A stretch of DNA of 64,000 nucleotides from Streptomyces sp. SJL17-4 (GCF_036826855.1 NZ_CP104578.1:2294001-2358000), one strand, 5' to 3'; shown: positions 34,010-43,253, numbered from the stretch's first letter. Notes: generated from the sequence alone by a model not told the origin. Program-made: numbers and translations.

Positions 34010-35481
34010 GTCCGCTCGGTCCCGGCCGGGCGGCTGCGCCAGTCCGGGTGGCCGGGCATGGCCGGGGTCTTCGCCTCGTACAGCCAGCCTCGGAAGAAGG
34101 CGGTGAGGTCGCGTCCGGCGATATCGCCGGCCAGGGCGACGAAGTCGGCGGTGGTGGCGGTGCCGTCCCGGTGGTCGGCGACCCAGCGGCGCTCCAGGCG
34201 CCCGAAGGCCTCGGTGCCGATCTCCTCGCGGAGCGCGTAGAGGACGAGGGCGCTGCCGTCATAGACGACGGGCCGGAAGAGGCTGATCTTGTGGCCGGGC
34301 GCGGGCGGCTCGGGGGCGGCCGGCGGGCCGCCGGCGGCCCTCCACGCGTCGGAGGCGGCGTAGGCGGCCTTCATGCGCTTCTCCAGGGACTTGCCGGCGG
34401 TCTCCTCGGCGTACAGCGCCTCGTACCAGCTGGCGTGCCCCTCGTTGAGCCAGAGGTCGGACCAGGTCCGCGGCGAGACGCTGTCGCCGAACCACTGGTG
34501 GGCCAGCTCGTGCACCATGACCGAGTCGACGTACCACTCCGGATAGCCCGGCTCGGTGAAGAGGCGGCGCTCGAAGAGCGACAGGGTCTGGGTCTCCAGC
34601 TCGAAGCCCGTGGTGGCGTCCGCGACGAGCACCCCGTACGTCTCGAAGGGGTACGGGCCGACCTGCCGCTCCATCCACTCCAGGTGGCCGGGGGTCCTGC
34701 GGAGCCAGGGCTCCATCAGCTTCCGGTCGGCGGTGCGCACCACGTCCCGTACGGGCAGGCCGTGGGGGCCCGCCCGGTGCACGACGGTGGAGCGGCCGAT
34801 GGACACCTGGGCGAGCTCGGTGGCCATGGGATGGCTGGTGCGGTACGTCCAGGTCGTGGTGTCGCCGCGGGTGACCCGGCCGGTGGGCAGGCCGTTGGCG
34901 ACGGCGGTGAGCTCGCTGGGGGCGGTGACGCGGAAGGTGAAGTACGCCTTGTCCGACGGGTGGTCGTTGGACGGGAAGACCCGGTGGGCGGCGTCGGCCT
35001 GGTTGGCCATGGCGAGGCCGTCGCTCGTACGGACCCAGCCGCCGGTGTCGGCGGGACCGCTCGGGTCGCTGGTGTGGGTGACGGTGATCTCGATCGACTC
35101 GCCCTCGTCGATCGGCACGGCGGGGGTGACGACCAGGTCCTCGCCGCTGGTGGTGTACGTGGCGGCCAGGCCGTCGACGGTGACGGCGGAGACCGTGCCG
35201 TGGGTGAAGTCGAGGTTGAGCCGCTCCAGGTCGTCGGTGGCGAGCGCGTCGATCCGGGTCACCGCGGCCAGCGGTGCGGTGTTGACCCCGGGGTAGGTGA
35301 GGTCGACGGCGTACGCGCGGACGTCGTAACCGGGATTGCCGAGGGTGGGGAAGAGCGGGTCCCCGATGCCGAGCGGCGCCGGGGCGGGCAGCGCGGCGGC
35401 GACGAGACCGGCCGAGGCGGCGACCAGGACGGCGGAGCGGAGCCACCGCGCGCGGGGCAGGGGCGTTCGGACGAGCGGCAT
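33991..35481 (-). CDS. Secreted M1-family zinc metallopeptidase (aminopeptidase N-like)
   Basis: 496 residues. Signal peptide: LRSAVLVAASAGLVAAALPAPAP. Zinc site HELAHQWFG with the third ligand Glu 18 residues on in LWLNEGHASWYE (about residues 323-350), both intact. A preceding beta domain (YDVRAYAVDLTYPG, YTTSGEDLVVTPAVP) is typical. Shorter than cytosolic PepN, as for exported actinobacterial members; it lacks the long C-terminal helical domain. It removes N-terminal residues from peptides outside the cell. The last residues (TAPKPG) are encoded by the 20-bp repeat. Confidence 0.93.
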   Translation of the reverse strand: MPLVRTPLPRARWLRSAVLVAASAGLVAAALPAPAPLGIGDPLFPTLGNPGYDVRAYAVDLTYPGVNTAPLAAVTRIDALATDDLERLNLDFTHGTVSAVTVDGLAATYTTSGEDLVVTPAVPIDEGESIEITVTHTSDPSGPADTGGWVRTSDGLAMANQADAAHRVFPSNDHPSDKAYFTFRVTAPSELTAVANGLPTGRVTRGDTTTWTYRTSHPMATELAQVSIGRSTVVHRAGPHGLPVRDVVRTADRKLMEPWLRRTPGHLEWMERQVGPYPFETYGVLVADATTGFELETQTLSLFERRLFTEPGYPEWYVDSVMVHELAHQWFGDSVSPRTWSDLWLNEGHASWYEALYAEETAGKSLEKRMKAAYAASDAWRAAGGPPAAPEPPAPGHKISLFRPVVYDGSALVLYALREEIGTEAFGRLERRWVADHRDGTATTADFVALAGDIAGRDLTAFFRGWLYEAKTPAMPGHPDWRSRPAGTERTAPKPG

Positions 35482-35727
35482 GGGCCAGGCCTTTCCGGAG
35501 GACTGGCCCTACGGCTACCAGGGCCGCGCCCGCTCCCCCGGGCGGCGCGCTCGCCCGCCACTCGAAGGGGGACACGGCCGGGTCCAGGGCGTGTCCGCGG
35601 CCCGGTCCACGGCAGGATCCCGTGCCACGCCGGGCCGCGGCCTCGCCTCGCGGACCGCCCCGGCTCCGGCTGGTCGGGCCTGGCGGGTCGGGCCCGACGG
35701 TCGGGCCCGACGGTCGGCCCCGGCCGG

Positions 35728-38118
35728 TCAGGCCCGGCGGCGCTCCGGGGAGCGGTGGCGGGCGCGGCTCACGTCGTACACCCCGGGCACGTCCCGCATG
35801 GCCCGCATGAGGGCGGCGAGCCGGGCGACGTCGGGCAGGTGGAGGGTGTACGTGTGGCGGACCCGCTGCTCGCTGGGCGGCTCGACGGTCGCGGAGACGA
35901 CGGCGGCCCCGGCGACGGCGATGGCCTCGGTGAGGTCGGCGAGGAGACCGGGCCGCCCGAAGGACTCGGCGACGAGGGTGACCCGGCCCTGGGCGGTGTC
36001 GCCCCAGCGGACGGCGACGGGTTCGCGGCCGAGCCGGCGCATGGTGTCGACGGCCGCGCAGCCGTTCCGGTGGACGGTGACGGATCCGCCGCGGACCCGG
36101 AAGCCGGTGATCTTGTCCGGCGGTACGGGGGTGCAGCAGCCGGCCGGTCGCACGGAGGCGCGGGGCTCGCCCTCCAGGTCGGCGTGGAGTTCCGCGCCGG
36201 AGCGGTGGTCGGCGGTGACGCCGGACTGCGGCCGGGGGCCGGTCGCGGCGACGGGCGGCGCCGCGCTCTCCGGGTGGGCGCGGAGCCAGCCGGTGATCGC
36301 GATCCGGGCCGCGGGGGTGCGGGCGTGGTCGAGCCACTCGGGGGACGGCCCGGAGACGGCGTCCTGGGCGAGCAGCAGCTGGACGGTGTCCCCGTCGCCG
36401 AGGACGGTGCTCAGGGGTGCGAGGCGTCCGTTGACGCGGGCGCCGAGACAGGCGTGGGCGGCTTCGCCGTGCTGGGCGTAGGCGGCGTCGACGCAGCTGG
36501 CTCCGGCGGGGAGGCTGATCGTGCCGGGGGCGGTGCCGTCGGCGCGGAACACGGTGATCTCGTCGTCCTCGGCGAGGTCGGCGCGGAGCGAGGACCAGAA
36601 GGTGTCCGGGTCGGGGGCGGCCTGCTGCCAGTCGAGGAGCCGGGAGAGCCAGCCGGGGCGGGTGGGGTCGACGCGCTCGCCGTCCTCGGCGGGCGGCGCG
36701 GCGGGTGCGGCCGGGGCGGGAGGCGGGGCGGGTGCGGCCTGTGCGTCGGGTGCAGCCTGTGCGGCCGGCGGGGCGGATGTGGCGTGCGCGGCGCGCGGGG
36801 CAGATGTGGCGCGTGCGGCGGGCGTGGCCGGTGCGGCGGGGTCCCGTGGGGTGGTGGCTCCAGGTCGGCCGGTGTCCGCCGACGGGGCCACGGCCGTACG
36901 GGCGTCTGCTCCCGGGGTGCCGCCCGGCTGTCCCGTCGCCTCCTGCCCCACGTTCGGGTTGCCGAGGGCGACGACTCCCGCCTCCGCGACCGTGTGCATC
37001 CGATGGGTGCGGATGAGGACCTCGGCCACCGCGCCGTCGGGTGCCGCGACGGCGGTGTGCAGGGACTGGTACAGGTTGAACTTGGGGGCCGCGATGAAGT
37101 CCTTGAACTCGGAGATCACCGGGGTGAAACAGGTGTGGAGCTCGCCGAGGACCGCGTAGCAGTCGGCGTCCTCGGAGACCAGGACGAGGAGCCGCCCGAA
37201 GTCGCAGCCGCGCAGCTCACCGCGCTTGAGGCGGACGCGGTGGACGGAGACGAAGTGCCGGGGACGGACCAGGACTTCGGCTCCGATGCCCGCCTCGCGC
37301 AGGACCGCCGAGACCTGCTCGGCGACGGCGCCGAGCGCGTCGCCCGCGTGCGGGTTGCCCGCGATGAGCGCGCGCGTGGCCTCGTACTCCTCGGGGTGGA
37401 GGATGGCGAAGACGAGGTCCTCCAGCTCGGTCTTGAGGGCCTGGACCCCGAGCCGTTCGGCCAGCGGGATGAGGACGTCCCGGGTGACCTTGGCGATCCT
37501 CGCCTGTTTCTCGGGCCGCATCACGCCGAGCGTGCGCATGTTGTGGAGCCGGTCGGCTAGCTTGATCGACATCACCCGGACGTCGTTGCCGGTGGCGACG
37601 AGCATCTTGCGGAAGGTCTCGGGTTCGGCGGCGGCACCGTAGTCGATCTTCTCCACCTTGGTGACGCCGTCGACGAGGTAGGCGACCTCGTCGCCGAACT
37701 CCCGTCTCACCTGATCGAGCGTCACATCGGTGTCCTCGACGGTGTCGTGGAGGAGGGAGGCGGTCAGGGTGGTGGTCTCCGCGCCGAGTTCGGCGAGGAT
37801 CAGGGTCACCGCGAGCGGATGGGTGATGTACGGCTCGCCGCTCTTGCGGAACTGGCCGCGGTGCGAGGACTCCGCCAGTACGTACGCCCGGCGCAGCACC
37901 GTGAGGTCGGCCTCGGGATGGTGGGCGCGGTGCGCCTCGGCCACATGGCTGATCGCGTCGGGCAACCGGTCACGGGGGGCCGGTCCGGCGGTGGCGCCGA
38001 GCAGCGCGGCGCGGCCGATCCGGCGCAGGTCGATTCGGGCGCGTCCGCGTCTGCGGGTGGTCGCATCGGTGACGGCGGCGTCCGCCGCGCTCACAGGGTT
38101 GGTGGCCTCTGCGCTCAT
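35728..38118 (-). CDS. rshA: RelA/SpoT homologue RshA, with degenerate synthetase region
   Basis: 796 residues, ATG with GGAGG upstream. The HD hydrolase domain is intact: HRGQFRKSGEPYITHPLAV, LLHDTVEDTDVTLDQV, KLADRLHNMRTL. The synthetase domain departs from the usual sequence: the YSIYKK and DLxGxR motifs are replaced by RPRHFVSVHRVRLKRG and CDFGRLLVLV, although SEFKDFIAAPKFNLYQSLHTAV remains. An Ala/Pro/Thr-rich insertion of about 100 residues follows, then the TGS domain (ITVFRADGTAPGTISLPAGASCVD), a zinc-finger region with CCTPVPPD, and a C-terminal ACT domain. This is the second Rsh enzyme of streptomycetes, divergent from RelA. The 246 bases between it and the M1 peptidase show no gene. 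Confidence 0.93.
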   Translation of the reverse strand: MSAEATNPVSAADAAVTDATTRRRGRARIDLRRIGRAALLGATAGPAPRDRLPDAISHVAEAHRAHHPEADLTVLRRAYVLAESSHRGQFRKSGEPYITHPLAVTLILAELGAETTTLTASLLHDTVEDTDVTLDQVRREFGDEVAYLVDGVTKVEKIDYGAAAEPETFRKMLVATGNDVRVMSIKLADRLHNMRTLGVMRPEKQARIAKVTRDVLIPLAERLGVQALKTELEDLVFAILHPEEYEATRALIAGNPHAGDALGAVAEQVSAVLREAGIGAEVLVRPRHFVSVHRVRLKRGELRGCDFGRLLVLVSEDADCYAVLGELHTCFTPVISEFKDFIAAPKFNLYQSLHTAVAAPDGAVAEVLIRTHRMHTVAEAGVVALGNPNVGQEATGQPGGTPGADARTAVAPSADTGRPGATTPRDPAAPATPAARATSAPRAAHATSAPPAAQAAPDAQAAPAPPPAPAAPAAPPAEDGERVDPTRPGWLSRLLDWQQAAPDPDTFWSSLRADLAEDDEITVFRADGTAPGTISLPAGASCVDAAYAQHGEAAHACLGARVNGRLAPLSTVLGDGDTVQLLLAQDAVSGPSPEWLDHARTPAARIAITGWLRAHPESAAPPVAATGPRPQSGVTADHRSGAELHADLEGEPRASVRPAGCCTPVPPDKITGFRVRGGSVTVHRNGCAAVDTMRRLGREPVAVRWGDTAQGRVTLVAESFGRPGLLADLTEAIAVAGAAVVSATVEPPSEQRVRHTYTLHLPDVARLAALMRAMRDVPGVYDVSRARHRSPERRRA

Positions 38119-38323
38119 GGGGCACCTCCGGCAACGTCGACCGGCGGTGGGCGGGCCAGGCGTGCCCGGGGGGCCGGTGCTTGATGCTACCGAGCCCACC
38201 ACGTGGCGCAGTCGCCCTCTCGCTCAGCGTGAATCGGATCACCCATTCGAGCGACAAATCAGTCGTTGACTGTTTCGATTTCGTCGCTTCCTTCGATTCC
38301 CGCGCCGCTGCGGGCGCTCGGCC

Positions 38324-39202
38324 TCAGCCGAGCCAGGCGGGGTCGACGGTGCCCTCGGCGACGATCACGGCGGGGCCCGTCATGTCGATCCGCCCGTCGG
38401 GGTGCTCGGTGATGATCAGCGTCCCGCCGAGCACGTCGACGGTGTACGTGACGGGGGTGCCGCTCTCGGCGGGGTCGGCGCCGTCCCGGCGGGCGGTGGC
38501 GACGGCGACGGCGCACGCGCCCGTTCCGCAGGAGCGGGTCTCGGCGGCACCGCGCTCGTGGACCCGCATGGCGACGTGCCGGGGGCCTCGGTCGGCGACG
38601 AACTCGATGTTCACGCCGTCCGGGTAGACCGCGGCCGGCGCGTACGGCGGCTCGGTGAACAGGTTGCCCGCGTGGTCGAGGTCCTCGACGAAGGCGACCG
38701 CGTGCGGATTGCCCATGTTCACGTTGCGCGCGGGCCAGCTGCGGCCGTCGACGGTGACGGTGACACCGGCCTCGGGGAGGGCCGCGCGGCCCATGGCGAC
38801 GGTGACGGAGCCGTCCTTGTCGAGGTGGACGCGCTTGATCCCGCCGCGGGTGGCGACGGCGACCTCGCCGGCGGTGACGTGGCCGGCGTGCTCCAGGTAG
38901 CGGGCGAAGACCCGGACTCCGTTCCCGCACATCTCGGCGACCGAGCCGTCGGCGTTCCGGTAGTCCATGAACCACTCGGCCTCGTCGGCCATGTGCCGGG
39001 CCTCGGGGTGGGCGGCGCTGCGCACGACGTGCAGCAGCCCGTCGCCACCGATGCCGGCCCGGCGGTCACAGAGACGCGCGACGGCGGCCGGGGGCAGGTC
39101 CACGGCGTTCTCCGCGTCGGGGACGATCACGAAGTCGTTCTCCGTGCCGTGGCCCTTGAGGAACCGGAGGGGCGGGAGCGGTGAGGTCTGCGCACTGGTC
39201 AC
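38324..39202 (-). CDS. dapF: Diaminopimelate epimerase
   Basis: 292 residues. It converts LL- to meso-diaminopimelate for lysine and peptidoglycan (Streptomyces peptidoglycan uses the LL form, so the enzyme serves lysine synthesis). Catalytic cysteine pair: EMCGNGVRVFARYL and RSCGTGACAVAVA. FLKGHGTENDFV at the start and VNMGNPHAVAFV are family motifs. It lies 205 bases downstream of the rshA start, in the same direction; the gap holds no gene. Confidence 0.96.
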   Translation of the reverse strand: MTSAQTSPLPPLRFLKGHGTENDFVIVPDAENAVDLPPAAVARLCDRRAGIGGDGLLHVVRSAAHPEARHMADEAEWFMDYRNADGSVAEMCGNGVRVFARYLEHAGHVTAGEVAVATRGGIKRVHLDKDGSVTVAMGRAALPEAGVTVTVDGRSWPARNVNMGNPHAVAFVEDLDHAGNLFTEPPYAPAAVYPDGVNIEFVADRGPRHVAMRVHERGAAETRSCGTGACAVAVATARRDGADPAESGTPVTYTVDVLGGTLIITEHPDGRIDMTGPAVIVAEGTVDPAWLG

Positions 39203-39349
39203 GAGATCAACTGTACGGGGTGGCCCCGACAGGCCGCCCGGTCGTCCGCAGGGCGGTCGGTACGAGGCGGTCGGTCGGTACGAGGCGGTCGGCGTCCGGC
39301 TGGTCGATCCGGAGCCGTCGGGTACGAGGCCGTGTGCCCCGCCGGCCAG

Positions 39350-39850
39350 TCAGCGCAGGCGGGCGACGCGCCAGACCGCGAGGGCGACCAGGGCCGCGAT
39401 CGTGATCACGTACAGCGCGAGGTAACGCCAGTTCGGGCGCTCGCCCGAGCCGCGCTGCGGGAGGCCCGGCCAGGTGTAGCCGACCTTGCGGGCGGCCATC
39501 ATGCCCCAGCCCGCCGCGCAGAAGCTGATCAGCAGACCGAGCATGGCGAGGACGGCGCCGCCGTCCCCCGAACCGAAGGCGAGCGGGAACGCGAACATCA
39601 GCGAACCGACGGCCGCCAGACCCACGATCGGCGCGAGCTGCCAGATCCGCAGCCGACGCTGGGGACGCAGCTCGACCTCGACCTCGTCGGCGTCCACCTC
39701 GACGGCGGTTCCCACCGCGTCGTCGGGGCCGTCCGGGGTCAGCCCCGGGGCACCGACCGGCAGGTCGTCGGTCGAGCGGCCCGGCGTGTCACCCGTCGGG
39801 TCACCGAGCGCCGATTCGTGCTGTTCTCTGTCGCGAGGGCCGGCCTCCAT
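39350..39850 (-). CDS. Small membrane protein of unknown function
   Basis: 166 residues. ATG at 39850 preferred because GGGGAGGG lies nine bases upstream; a GTG at 39880 extends the frame by ten codons. An acidic, probably disordered N-terminal 75 residues is followed by three hydrophobic segments (WQLAPIVGLAAVGSLMFAFPLAF, AVLAMLGLLISFCAAGWGMMA, YLALYVITIAALVALAVW). It lies between miaA and dapF, as I recall for other streptomycetes. No family recognised. A 16-bp repeat (cggtacgaggcggtcg, twice) sits in the gap to dapF at about 39256-39290. Confidence 0.8.
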   Translation of the reverse strand: MEAGPRDREQHESALGDPTGDTPGRSTDDLPVGAPGLTPDGPDDAVGTAVEVDADEVEVELRPQRRLRIWQLAPIVGLAAVGSLMFAFPLAFGSGDGGAVLAMLGLLISFCAAGWGMMAARKVGYTWPGLPQRGSGERPNWRYLALYVITIAALVALAVWRVARLR

Positions 39851-39958
39851 CGCCACGCGCCCTCCCCACTCGGACTCCACTTGGTCGATCGATGCTCGAT
39901 GATGGCACGCTCCTGACCGCCGAAATGACGGGCAGGGCGTCCCGATGCCATCACGTGA

Positions 39959-40897
39959 TCAGGCTGTAACCGCTCGTTCGACCAACGAGAGCGCCTGCCC
40001 CGGGAGTTCCCCCCGGTGATCGGCGGCTCCGCTGAGCCAGTGGACGCGCGGGTCGCGGCGGAACCACGAGTCCTGGCGGCGGGCGAAGCGCTTGGTGGCG
40101 CGCACGGTCTCGGCGCGCGCCTCGTCCTCGGTGCACTCCCCCGCGAGCGCGGCGAGTACCTGCTGGTAGCCGAGGGCGCGGGCCGCGGTGCGGCCCTCGC
40201 GCAGGCCCTGGGCCTCCAGGGTGCGCACCTCGTCGACGAGGCCGGCCTCCCACATCCGGTCCACGCGCGTGGTGATCCGCTCGTCGAGCTCGGGGCGGCC
40301 CACGTCGACGCCGATCTGGACGGTGTCGTAAACGGAGTCGGGGCCCGGCAGGTTGGCGGTGAAGGGCTTGCCGGTGATCTCGATCACCTCGAGGGCGCGG
40401 ACGATCCGGCGCCCGTTGCTGGGCAGGATCGCGCGGGCCGCCTCGGGGTCCGCCTCGGTGAGCCGGGCGTGCAGGACGCCGGAGCCGCGCTCCTCGAGTT
40501 CGGCCTCAAGGCGCGCCCGGACGGCGGGGTCGGTGCCGGGGAACTCGAGGGCGTCGACGGCACCCCGTACGTACAGACCGGAACCGCCGACGAGGACGGG
40601 AGTACGGCCGGCGGCGAGCAGCCGGTCGATCTCGGCGCGGGCGAGCCGCTGGTACTCGGCGACGCTCGCGGCCTCGGTCACGTCCCAGATGTCGAGGAGG
40701 TGGTGCGGAACGCCGCCGCGTTCCTCCGGCGTCAGTTTGGCGGTCCCGATGTCCATCCCCCGGTAGAGCTGCATGGAGTCTGCGTTGACGACCTCGCCCC
40801 CGAGCTGCTGGGCCAGGAATACACCCAGATCGGACTTTCCGGCCGCTGTGGGGCCGACAACGGCGATGACCCGCGGGGCGGGAGCTGCGCTTCTCAC
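39959..40897 (-). CDS. miaA: tRNA dimethylallyltransferase
   Basis: 312 residues, GTG start. It transfers an isopentenyl group to A37 of tRNAs that read UNN codons; MiaB later thiomethylates it, and that gene is also in this window. P-loop VVGPTAAGKSDLG at 14-26, DSMQLYRGMDIGTAK, LVGGSGLYV, RIVRALEV and ATKRFARRQDSWFRRD are family signatures. In Streptomyces loss of miaA is known to affect morphology and antibiotics through TTA/UUA-codon reading (bldA); that is established knowledge, not seen here. Confidence 0.97.
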   Translation of the reverse strand: MRSAAPAPRVIAVVGPTAAGKSDLGVFLAQQLGGEVVNADSMQLYRGMDIGTAKLTPEERGGVPHHLLDIWDVTEAASVAEYQRLARAEIDRLLAAGRTPVLVGGSGLYVRGAVDALEFPGTDPAVRARLEAELEERGSGVLHARLTEADPEAARAILPSNGRRIVRALEVIEITGKPFTANLPGPDSVYDTVQIGVDVGRPELDERITTRVDRMWEAGLVDEVRTLEAQGLREGRTAARALGYQQVLAALAGECTEDEARAETVRATKRFARRQDSWFRRDPRVHWLSGAADHRGELPGQALSLVERAVTA

Positions 40898-41036
40898 CGC
40901 ACCAGTCTCGCAAACCTCCCGGCCCGTCCCCGAATGAGCTACGTGACGGGCCTCATCCGGCTTCGTTGCCTGTTGCGAGGTTCCGGCCGTCGATCATCAC
41001 GGAATCCCTCCCATCCGAGTACGCTATGGAGTGAAT

Positions 41037-41399
41037 ATGGGCGTTTTTGCAGTGTTTCGCCGTAAGAAGAAGGATGCGGCCGCGGTTTCGTCGGAGGAGA
41101 CGGAGACCGGGGCCGTCGTTCCGGCGGCGGACGGTGACACGGTGACGGGGACGGACGCCGGGACGGACGCCGGGACGGAGACCGGGACGGAGTCCCCGGA
41201 AGCCGCGGCCGGATCCGGGGTCGAATCCGGGGCCGAGTCCGGGGTCGGGAGGGCGATGGCCGCGACCGTGGAACCGGACGGTGTCGACGTGGCCGAGGTG
41301 GAGACCCGAGCGGTCGCCGCGGACGTCGTGGAGATCCCGAAGCAGCAGTCCGCCGAGGCCGCCGCGGACAACGAGGCCGGCGAAGGCGCCCGTAAGTAG
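41037..41399 (+). CDS. Small acidic protein, conserved near miaA
   Basis: 120 residues; ATG at 41037 chosen for GGAG five bases upstream (a GTG at 41031 is in frame). The start GVFAVFRRKKKD is basic-hydrophobic, then a long Thr/Gly/Glu/Ala-rich low-complexity tract made of TDAG and ESGVESGA repeats, ending in the more conserved EIPKQQSAEAAADNEAGEGARK. Divergent from miaA. I recall similar proteins at this position in other Streptomyces, some labelled 'gliding motility protein' without evidence. Function unknown. Confidence 0.7.
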   Translation: MGVFAVFRRKKKDAAAVSSEETETGAVVPAADGDTVTGTDAGTDAGTETGTESPEAAAGSGVESGAESGVGRAMAATVEPDGVDVAEVETRAVAADVVEIPKQQSAEAAADNEAGEGARK

Positions 41400-41450
41400 G
41401 CAGGACTCGGAACACGGACTCCTCGGGGGTCCGCGGAGGGAAGGTGCCCC

Positions 41451-41798
41451 ATGGGTCTCCTGGATTCGCTGAAGGCAAAGCTCGCCCCGGCCAAGGACAA
41501 AGTCGCCGACCTCGCGCAGCAGCACGGGGACAAGATCGACCATGGCATCGAGAAGGCCGCGAAGCTGGTCGACGAGAAGACCAAGGGCAAGTACAGCGAC
41601 AAGATCCATTCCGGTACGGACAAGGCCAAGGACGCACTGGACCGGATCGGTCACAAGGACGACGGCACGCCGGGAAGCGGCCCCACCCCGGGGACCGGCC
41701 CGACACCGGGGACCGGCCCGACACCCGGGACCGGCCCCACCCCTGGGAGCGGCCCCACGCCCGGCAGCGGCGGTACGACACCGCCGCCGACCGCCTGA
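41451..41798 (+). CDS. Antitoxin-like small protein (MT0933/Rv0909 type)
   Basis: 115 residues, ATG with ggaaggtg upstream. The N-terminal 65 residues (MGLLDSLKAKLAPAKDKVADLAQQHGDKIDHGIEKAA and so on) are an amphipathic, Lys/Ala/Asp-rich helix pair of the family named antitoxin after the mycobacterial Rv0909 protein. The tail is five repeats of GPTPGTG/S and then GGTTPPPTA. No toxin gene is next to it (the upstream gene is the acidic protein), so the name says little about its role here. Confidence 0.75.
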   Translation: MGLLDSLKAKLAPAKDKVADLAQQHGDKIDHGIEKAAKLVDEKTKGKYSDKIHSGTDKAKDALDRIGHKDDGTPGSGPTPGTGPTPGTGPTPGTGPTPGSGPTPGSGGTTPPPTA

Positions 41799-41829
41799 CG
41801 TCCGGCGTCACCCCACAGTCCCTTCGCAC

Positions 41830-41870
41830 GGCGGACGGCCGCGGAGCATCTCGCTCCGCGGCCGTCCGCC
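41830..41870. terminator. Strong bidirectional terminator
   Basis: Perfect 18-bp stem (41830-41847 with 41853-41870) and loop atctc, between the antitoxin-like gene and the convergent dioxygenase-like gene. One of the longest perfect stems in the window. Confidence 0.9.
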
Positions 41871-41897
41871 GTTTCCGCAGGTCGGTGTGGCGGGGCC

Positions 41898-42647
41898 TCA
41901 GGACCAGGCGGCCACGAAGTACCCCACGCCGTACGGGGCGTCCTCGAAGAGCAGTCGGCCGTCGAGGCCCGCGCCGTCGGCGGCGCCCGCGAGGACCTGC
42001 CAGGGGGCGCGGCCGGCCACCTTCAGCTCGTACGCGAGCTCCGGCTCCAGGGCGAGCAGCGCCGCGCCGTCGGCCGTGCCCAGGGCACGGGCGGCCTCCG
42101 CGTCGAAGTCCGCGGCCCGCTCGTCGAGGTAGCCGGGGGCCTTCACGGTCCGGCAGGCGCTGCCGTCGCCCATCACCAGGAGGGCGACCCGCCCGGCCGA
42201 GTCGGCGAGCCCACGGCCGATTCCGGCGCAGACGTCCGGGGTGGCCGTCGGGTCGACGCCCAGGCCCTCAATGGGCGCGTCCGCCCACGCGGCCCGGCCG
42301 AGGAGCCAGGCGCCGACGGCGAGGGAGGCGGGCAGGGGACGGTCCTCGGCCGGCAGGCCGTCGCCGTCGTCGGCCGCTCCCCCGCCCGGCGGTACGGGGC
42401 CCCCGAGCTGTACGGAGAGGTCGACGCCGAAGCCCGCGAAGGAGCCGGTCGAACCCGCCGGGAAGACGCCGTGGGCGCCCTCGTCGGCCGGCCCGATGAC
42501 GTACAGCCGGTCGGGGCGCGCCGCGGCGAGCAGCCCGACGGCGTCCATACAGGCCGCCCGCGCGGCGTCCAGCTCGGGGGCGGCGCCGGTCGCGACCTCG
42601 GGCACGAGGAGCGGCGGGCAGGGGCAGACGGCGGCGGCGACAAGCAT
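41898..42647 (-). CDS. Class III extradiol dioxygenase subunit B-like protein
   Basis: 249 residues, ATG start (MLVAAAVCPCPPLLVPEVA). The LigB-type fold is suggested by the N-terminus, RPDRLYVIGPAD, FGVDLSVQLGG, ALLVMGDGSACRTV and GRAPWQVLAGA. The pair of metal-binding histidines usual at the start of true class III enzymes is not obvious (the first 20 residues lack His), so catalytic activity is doubtful. Conserved between miaA and miaB in streptomycetes, as I recall. Function unknown. Confidence 0.75.
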   Translation of the reverse strand: MLVAAAVCPCPPLLVPEVATGAAPELDAARAACMDAVGLLAAARPDRLYVIGPADEGAHGVFPAGSTGSFAGFGVDLSVQLGGPVPPGGGAADDGDGLPAEDRPLPASLAVGAWLLGRAAWADAPIEGLGVDPTATPDVCAGIGRGLADSAGRVALLVMGDGSACRTVKAPGYLDERAADFDAEAARALGTADGAALLALEPELAYELKVAGRAPWQVLAGAADGAGLDGRLLFEDAPYGVGYFVAAWS

Positions 42648-42786
42648 GATCGGCAGCCTACTGCGCCCCGCCCACGGAGCCGGGTTCCCCAGGCACCCTG
42701 ACACGCCGCCCGCCCCGGCACGACCGGGCGGGCCCGCATGCCGGGGCGGGCACGGCGCGCGGGTCGGCCCCGCTCGGCGAGCCGAC

Positions 42787-42911
42787 GGTCCCGGACATCG
42801 GGGGTCCCGGACATCGGGGGTCCCGCACGTCCCGGGCCCGCACGTCCGGGGTCCCGCACCGCCGGGGCCCGCACCGCCGGGGTCCCGCACCGCCGGAGTC
42901 CCGCACCGCCG
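42787..42911. repeat. 16-17 bp G+C-rich tandem repeat array
   Basis: About seven and a half degenerate units (core ccgcaccgccggggtc, with variants ending acatcggggg and cacgtccggg) in the 327-base gap between the dioxygenase-like gene and the small gene at 42975. Units 5-7 are nearly identical. No ORF of credible character covers it. The rest of the gap (42648-42786) is G+C-rich with weak hairpins and no gene. Confidence 0.8.
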
Positions 42912-42974
42912 ACCGGGTTCCGGCGGGCGGGCGCACGACGCGGCGTTCGCCCGGTGTGCGGCTCCGCCGGGGCG

Positions 42975-43253
42975 CTACTCGGGCGTCGCGGTCTTCGAGT
43001 CGTGGACCATTTCGGCGATGCCCATCGTGATCTCGGTCAGTGTCACGGCGCCCTTGACGATCACCAGGTAGCTGTCGCCACCCGGCATGCGGTAGACCTC
43101 GCGCCACTTCTCCCGCATGGGCTCGCGGAACGTCCTGGTGGCGGTGGTCAGTGCCTCACGGGCGTCGTCCCGGGTGCCGGTCACCCGGGAGACCACCTCG
43201 GTGAAGCAGGAGTCACCCGACTTGTACTGCGCGTAGACGATCCACTTCTCCAT
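42975..43253 (-). CDS. Small conserved hypothetical protein
   Basis: 92 residues, ATG. EKWIVYAQYKSGDSCFTEVVSRVTGTRDDAREAL then FREPMREKWREVYRMPGGDSYLVIVKGAVTLTEITM: a compact alpha/beta protein with no family that I recognise. It starts just left of the miaB stop, 27 bases downstream in the same direction, so probably co-transcribed with miaB. Confidence 0.75.
   Translation of the reverse strand: MEKWIVYAQYKSGDSCFTEVVSRVTGTRDDAREALTTATRTFREPMREKWREVYRMPGGDSYLVIVKGAVTLTEITMGIAEMVHDSKTATPE

Noticed and set aside
41451..41798. Toxin-antitoxin pair
   Set aside because: The family name is antitoxin, but the adjacent upstream protein is a low-complexity acidic protein and no toxin fold is nearby.
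42787..42911. CRISPR array
   Set aside because: Units abut with no unique spacers and are degenerate; no cas genes are in the window. The same applies to the HemA, M1-peptidase and racemase repeats.
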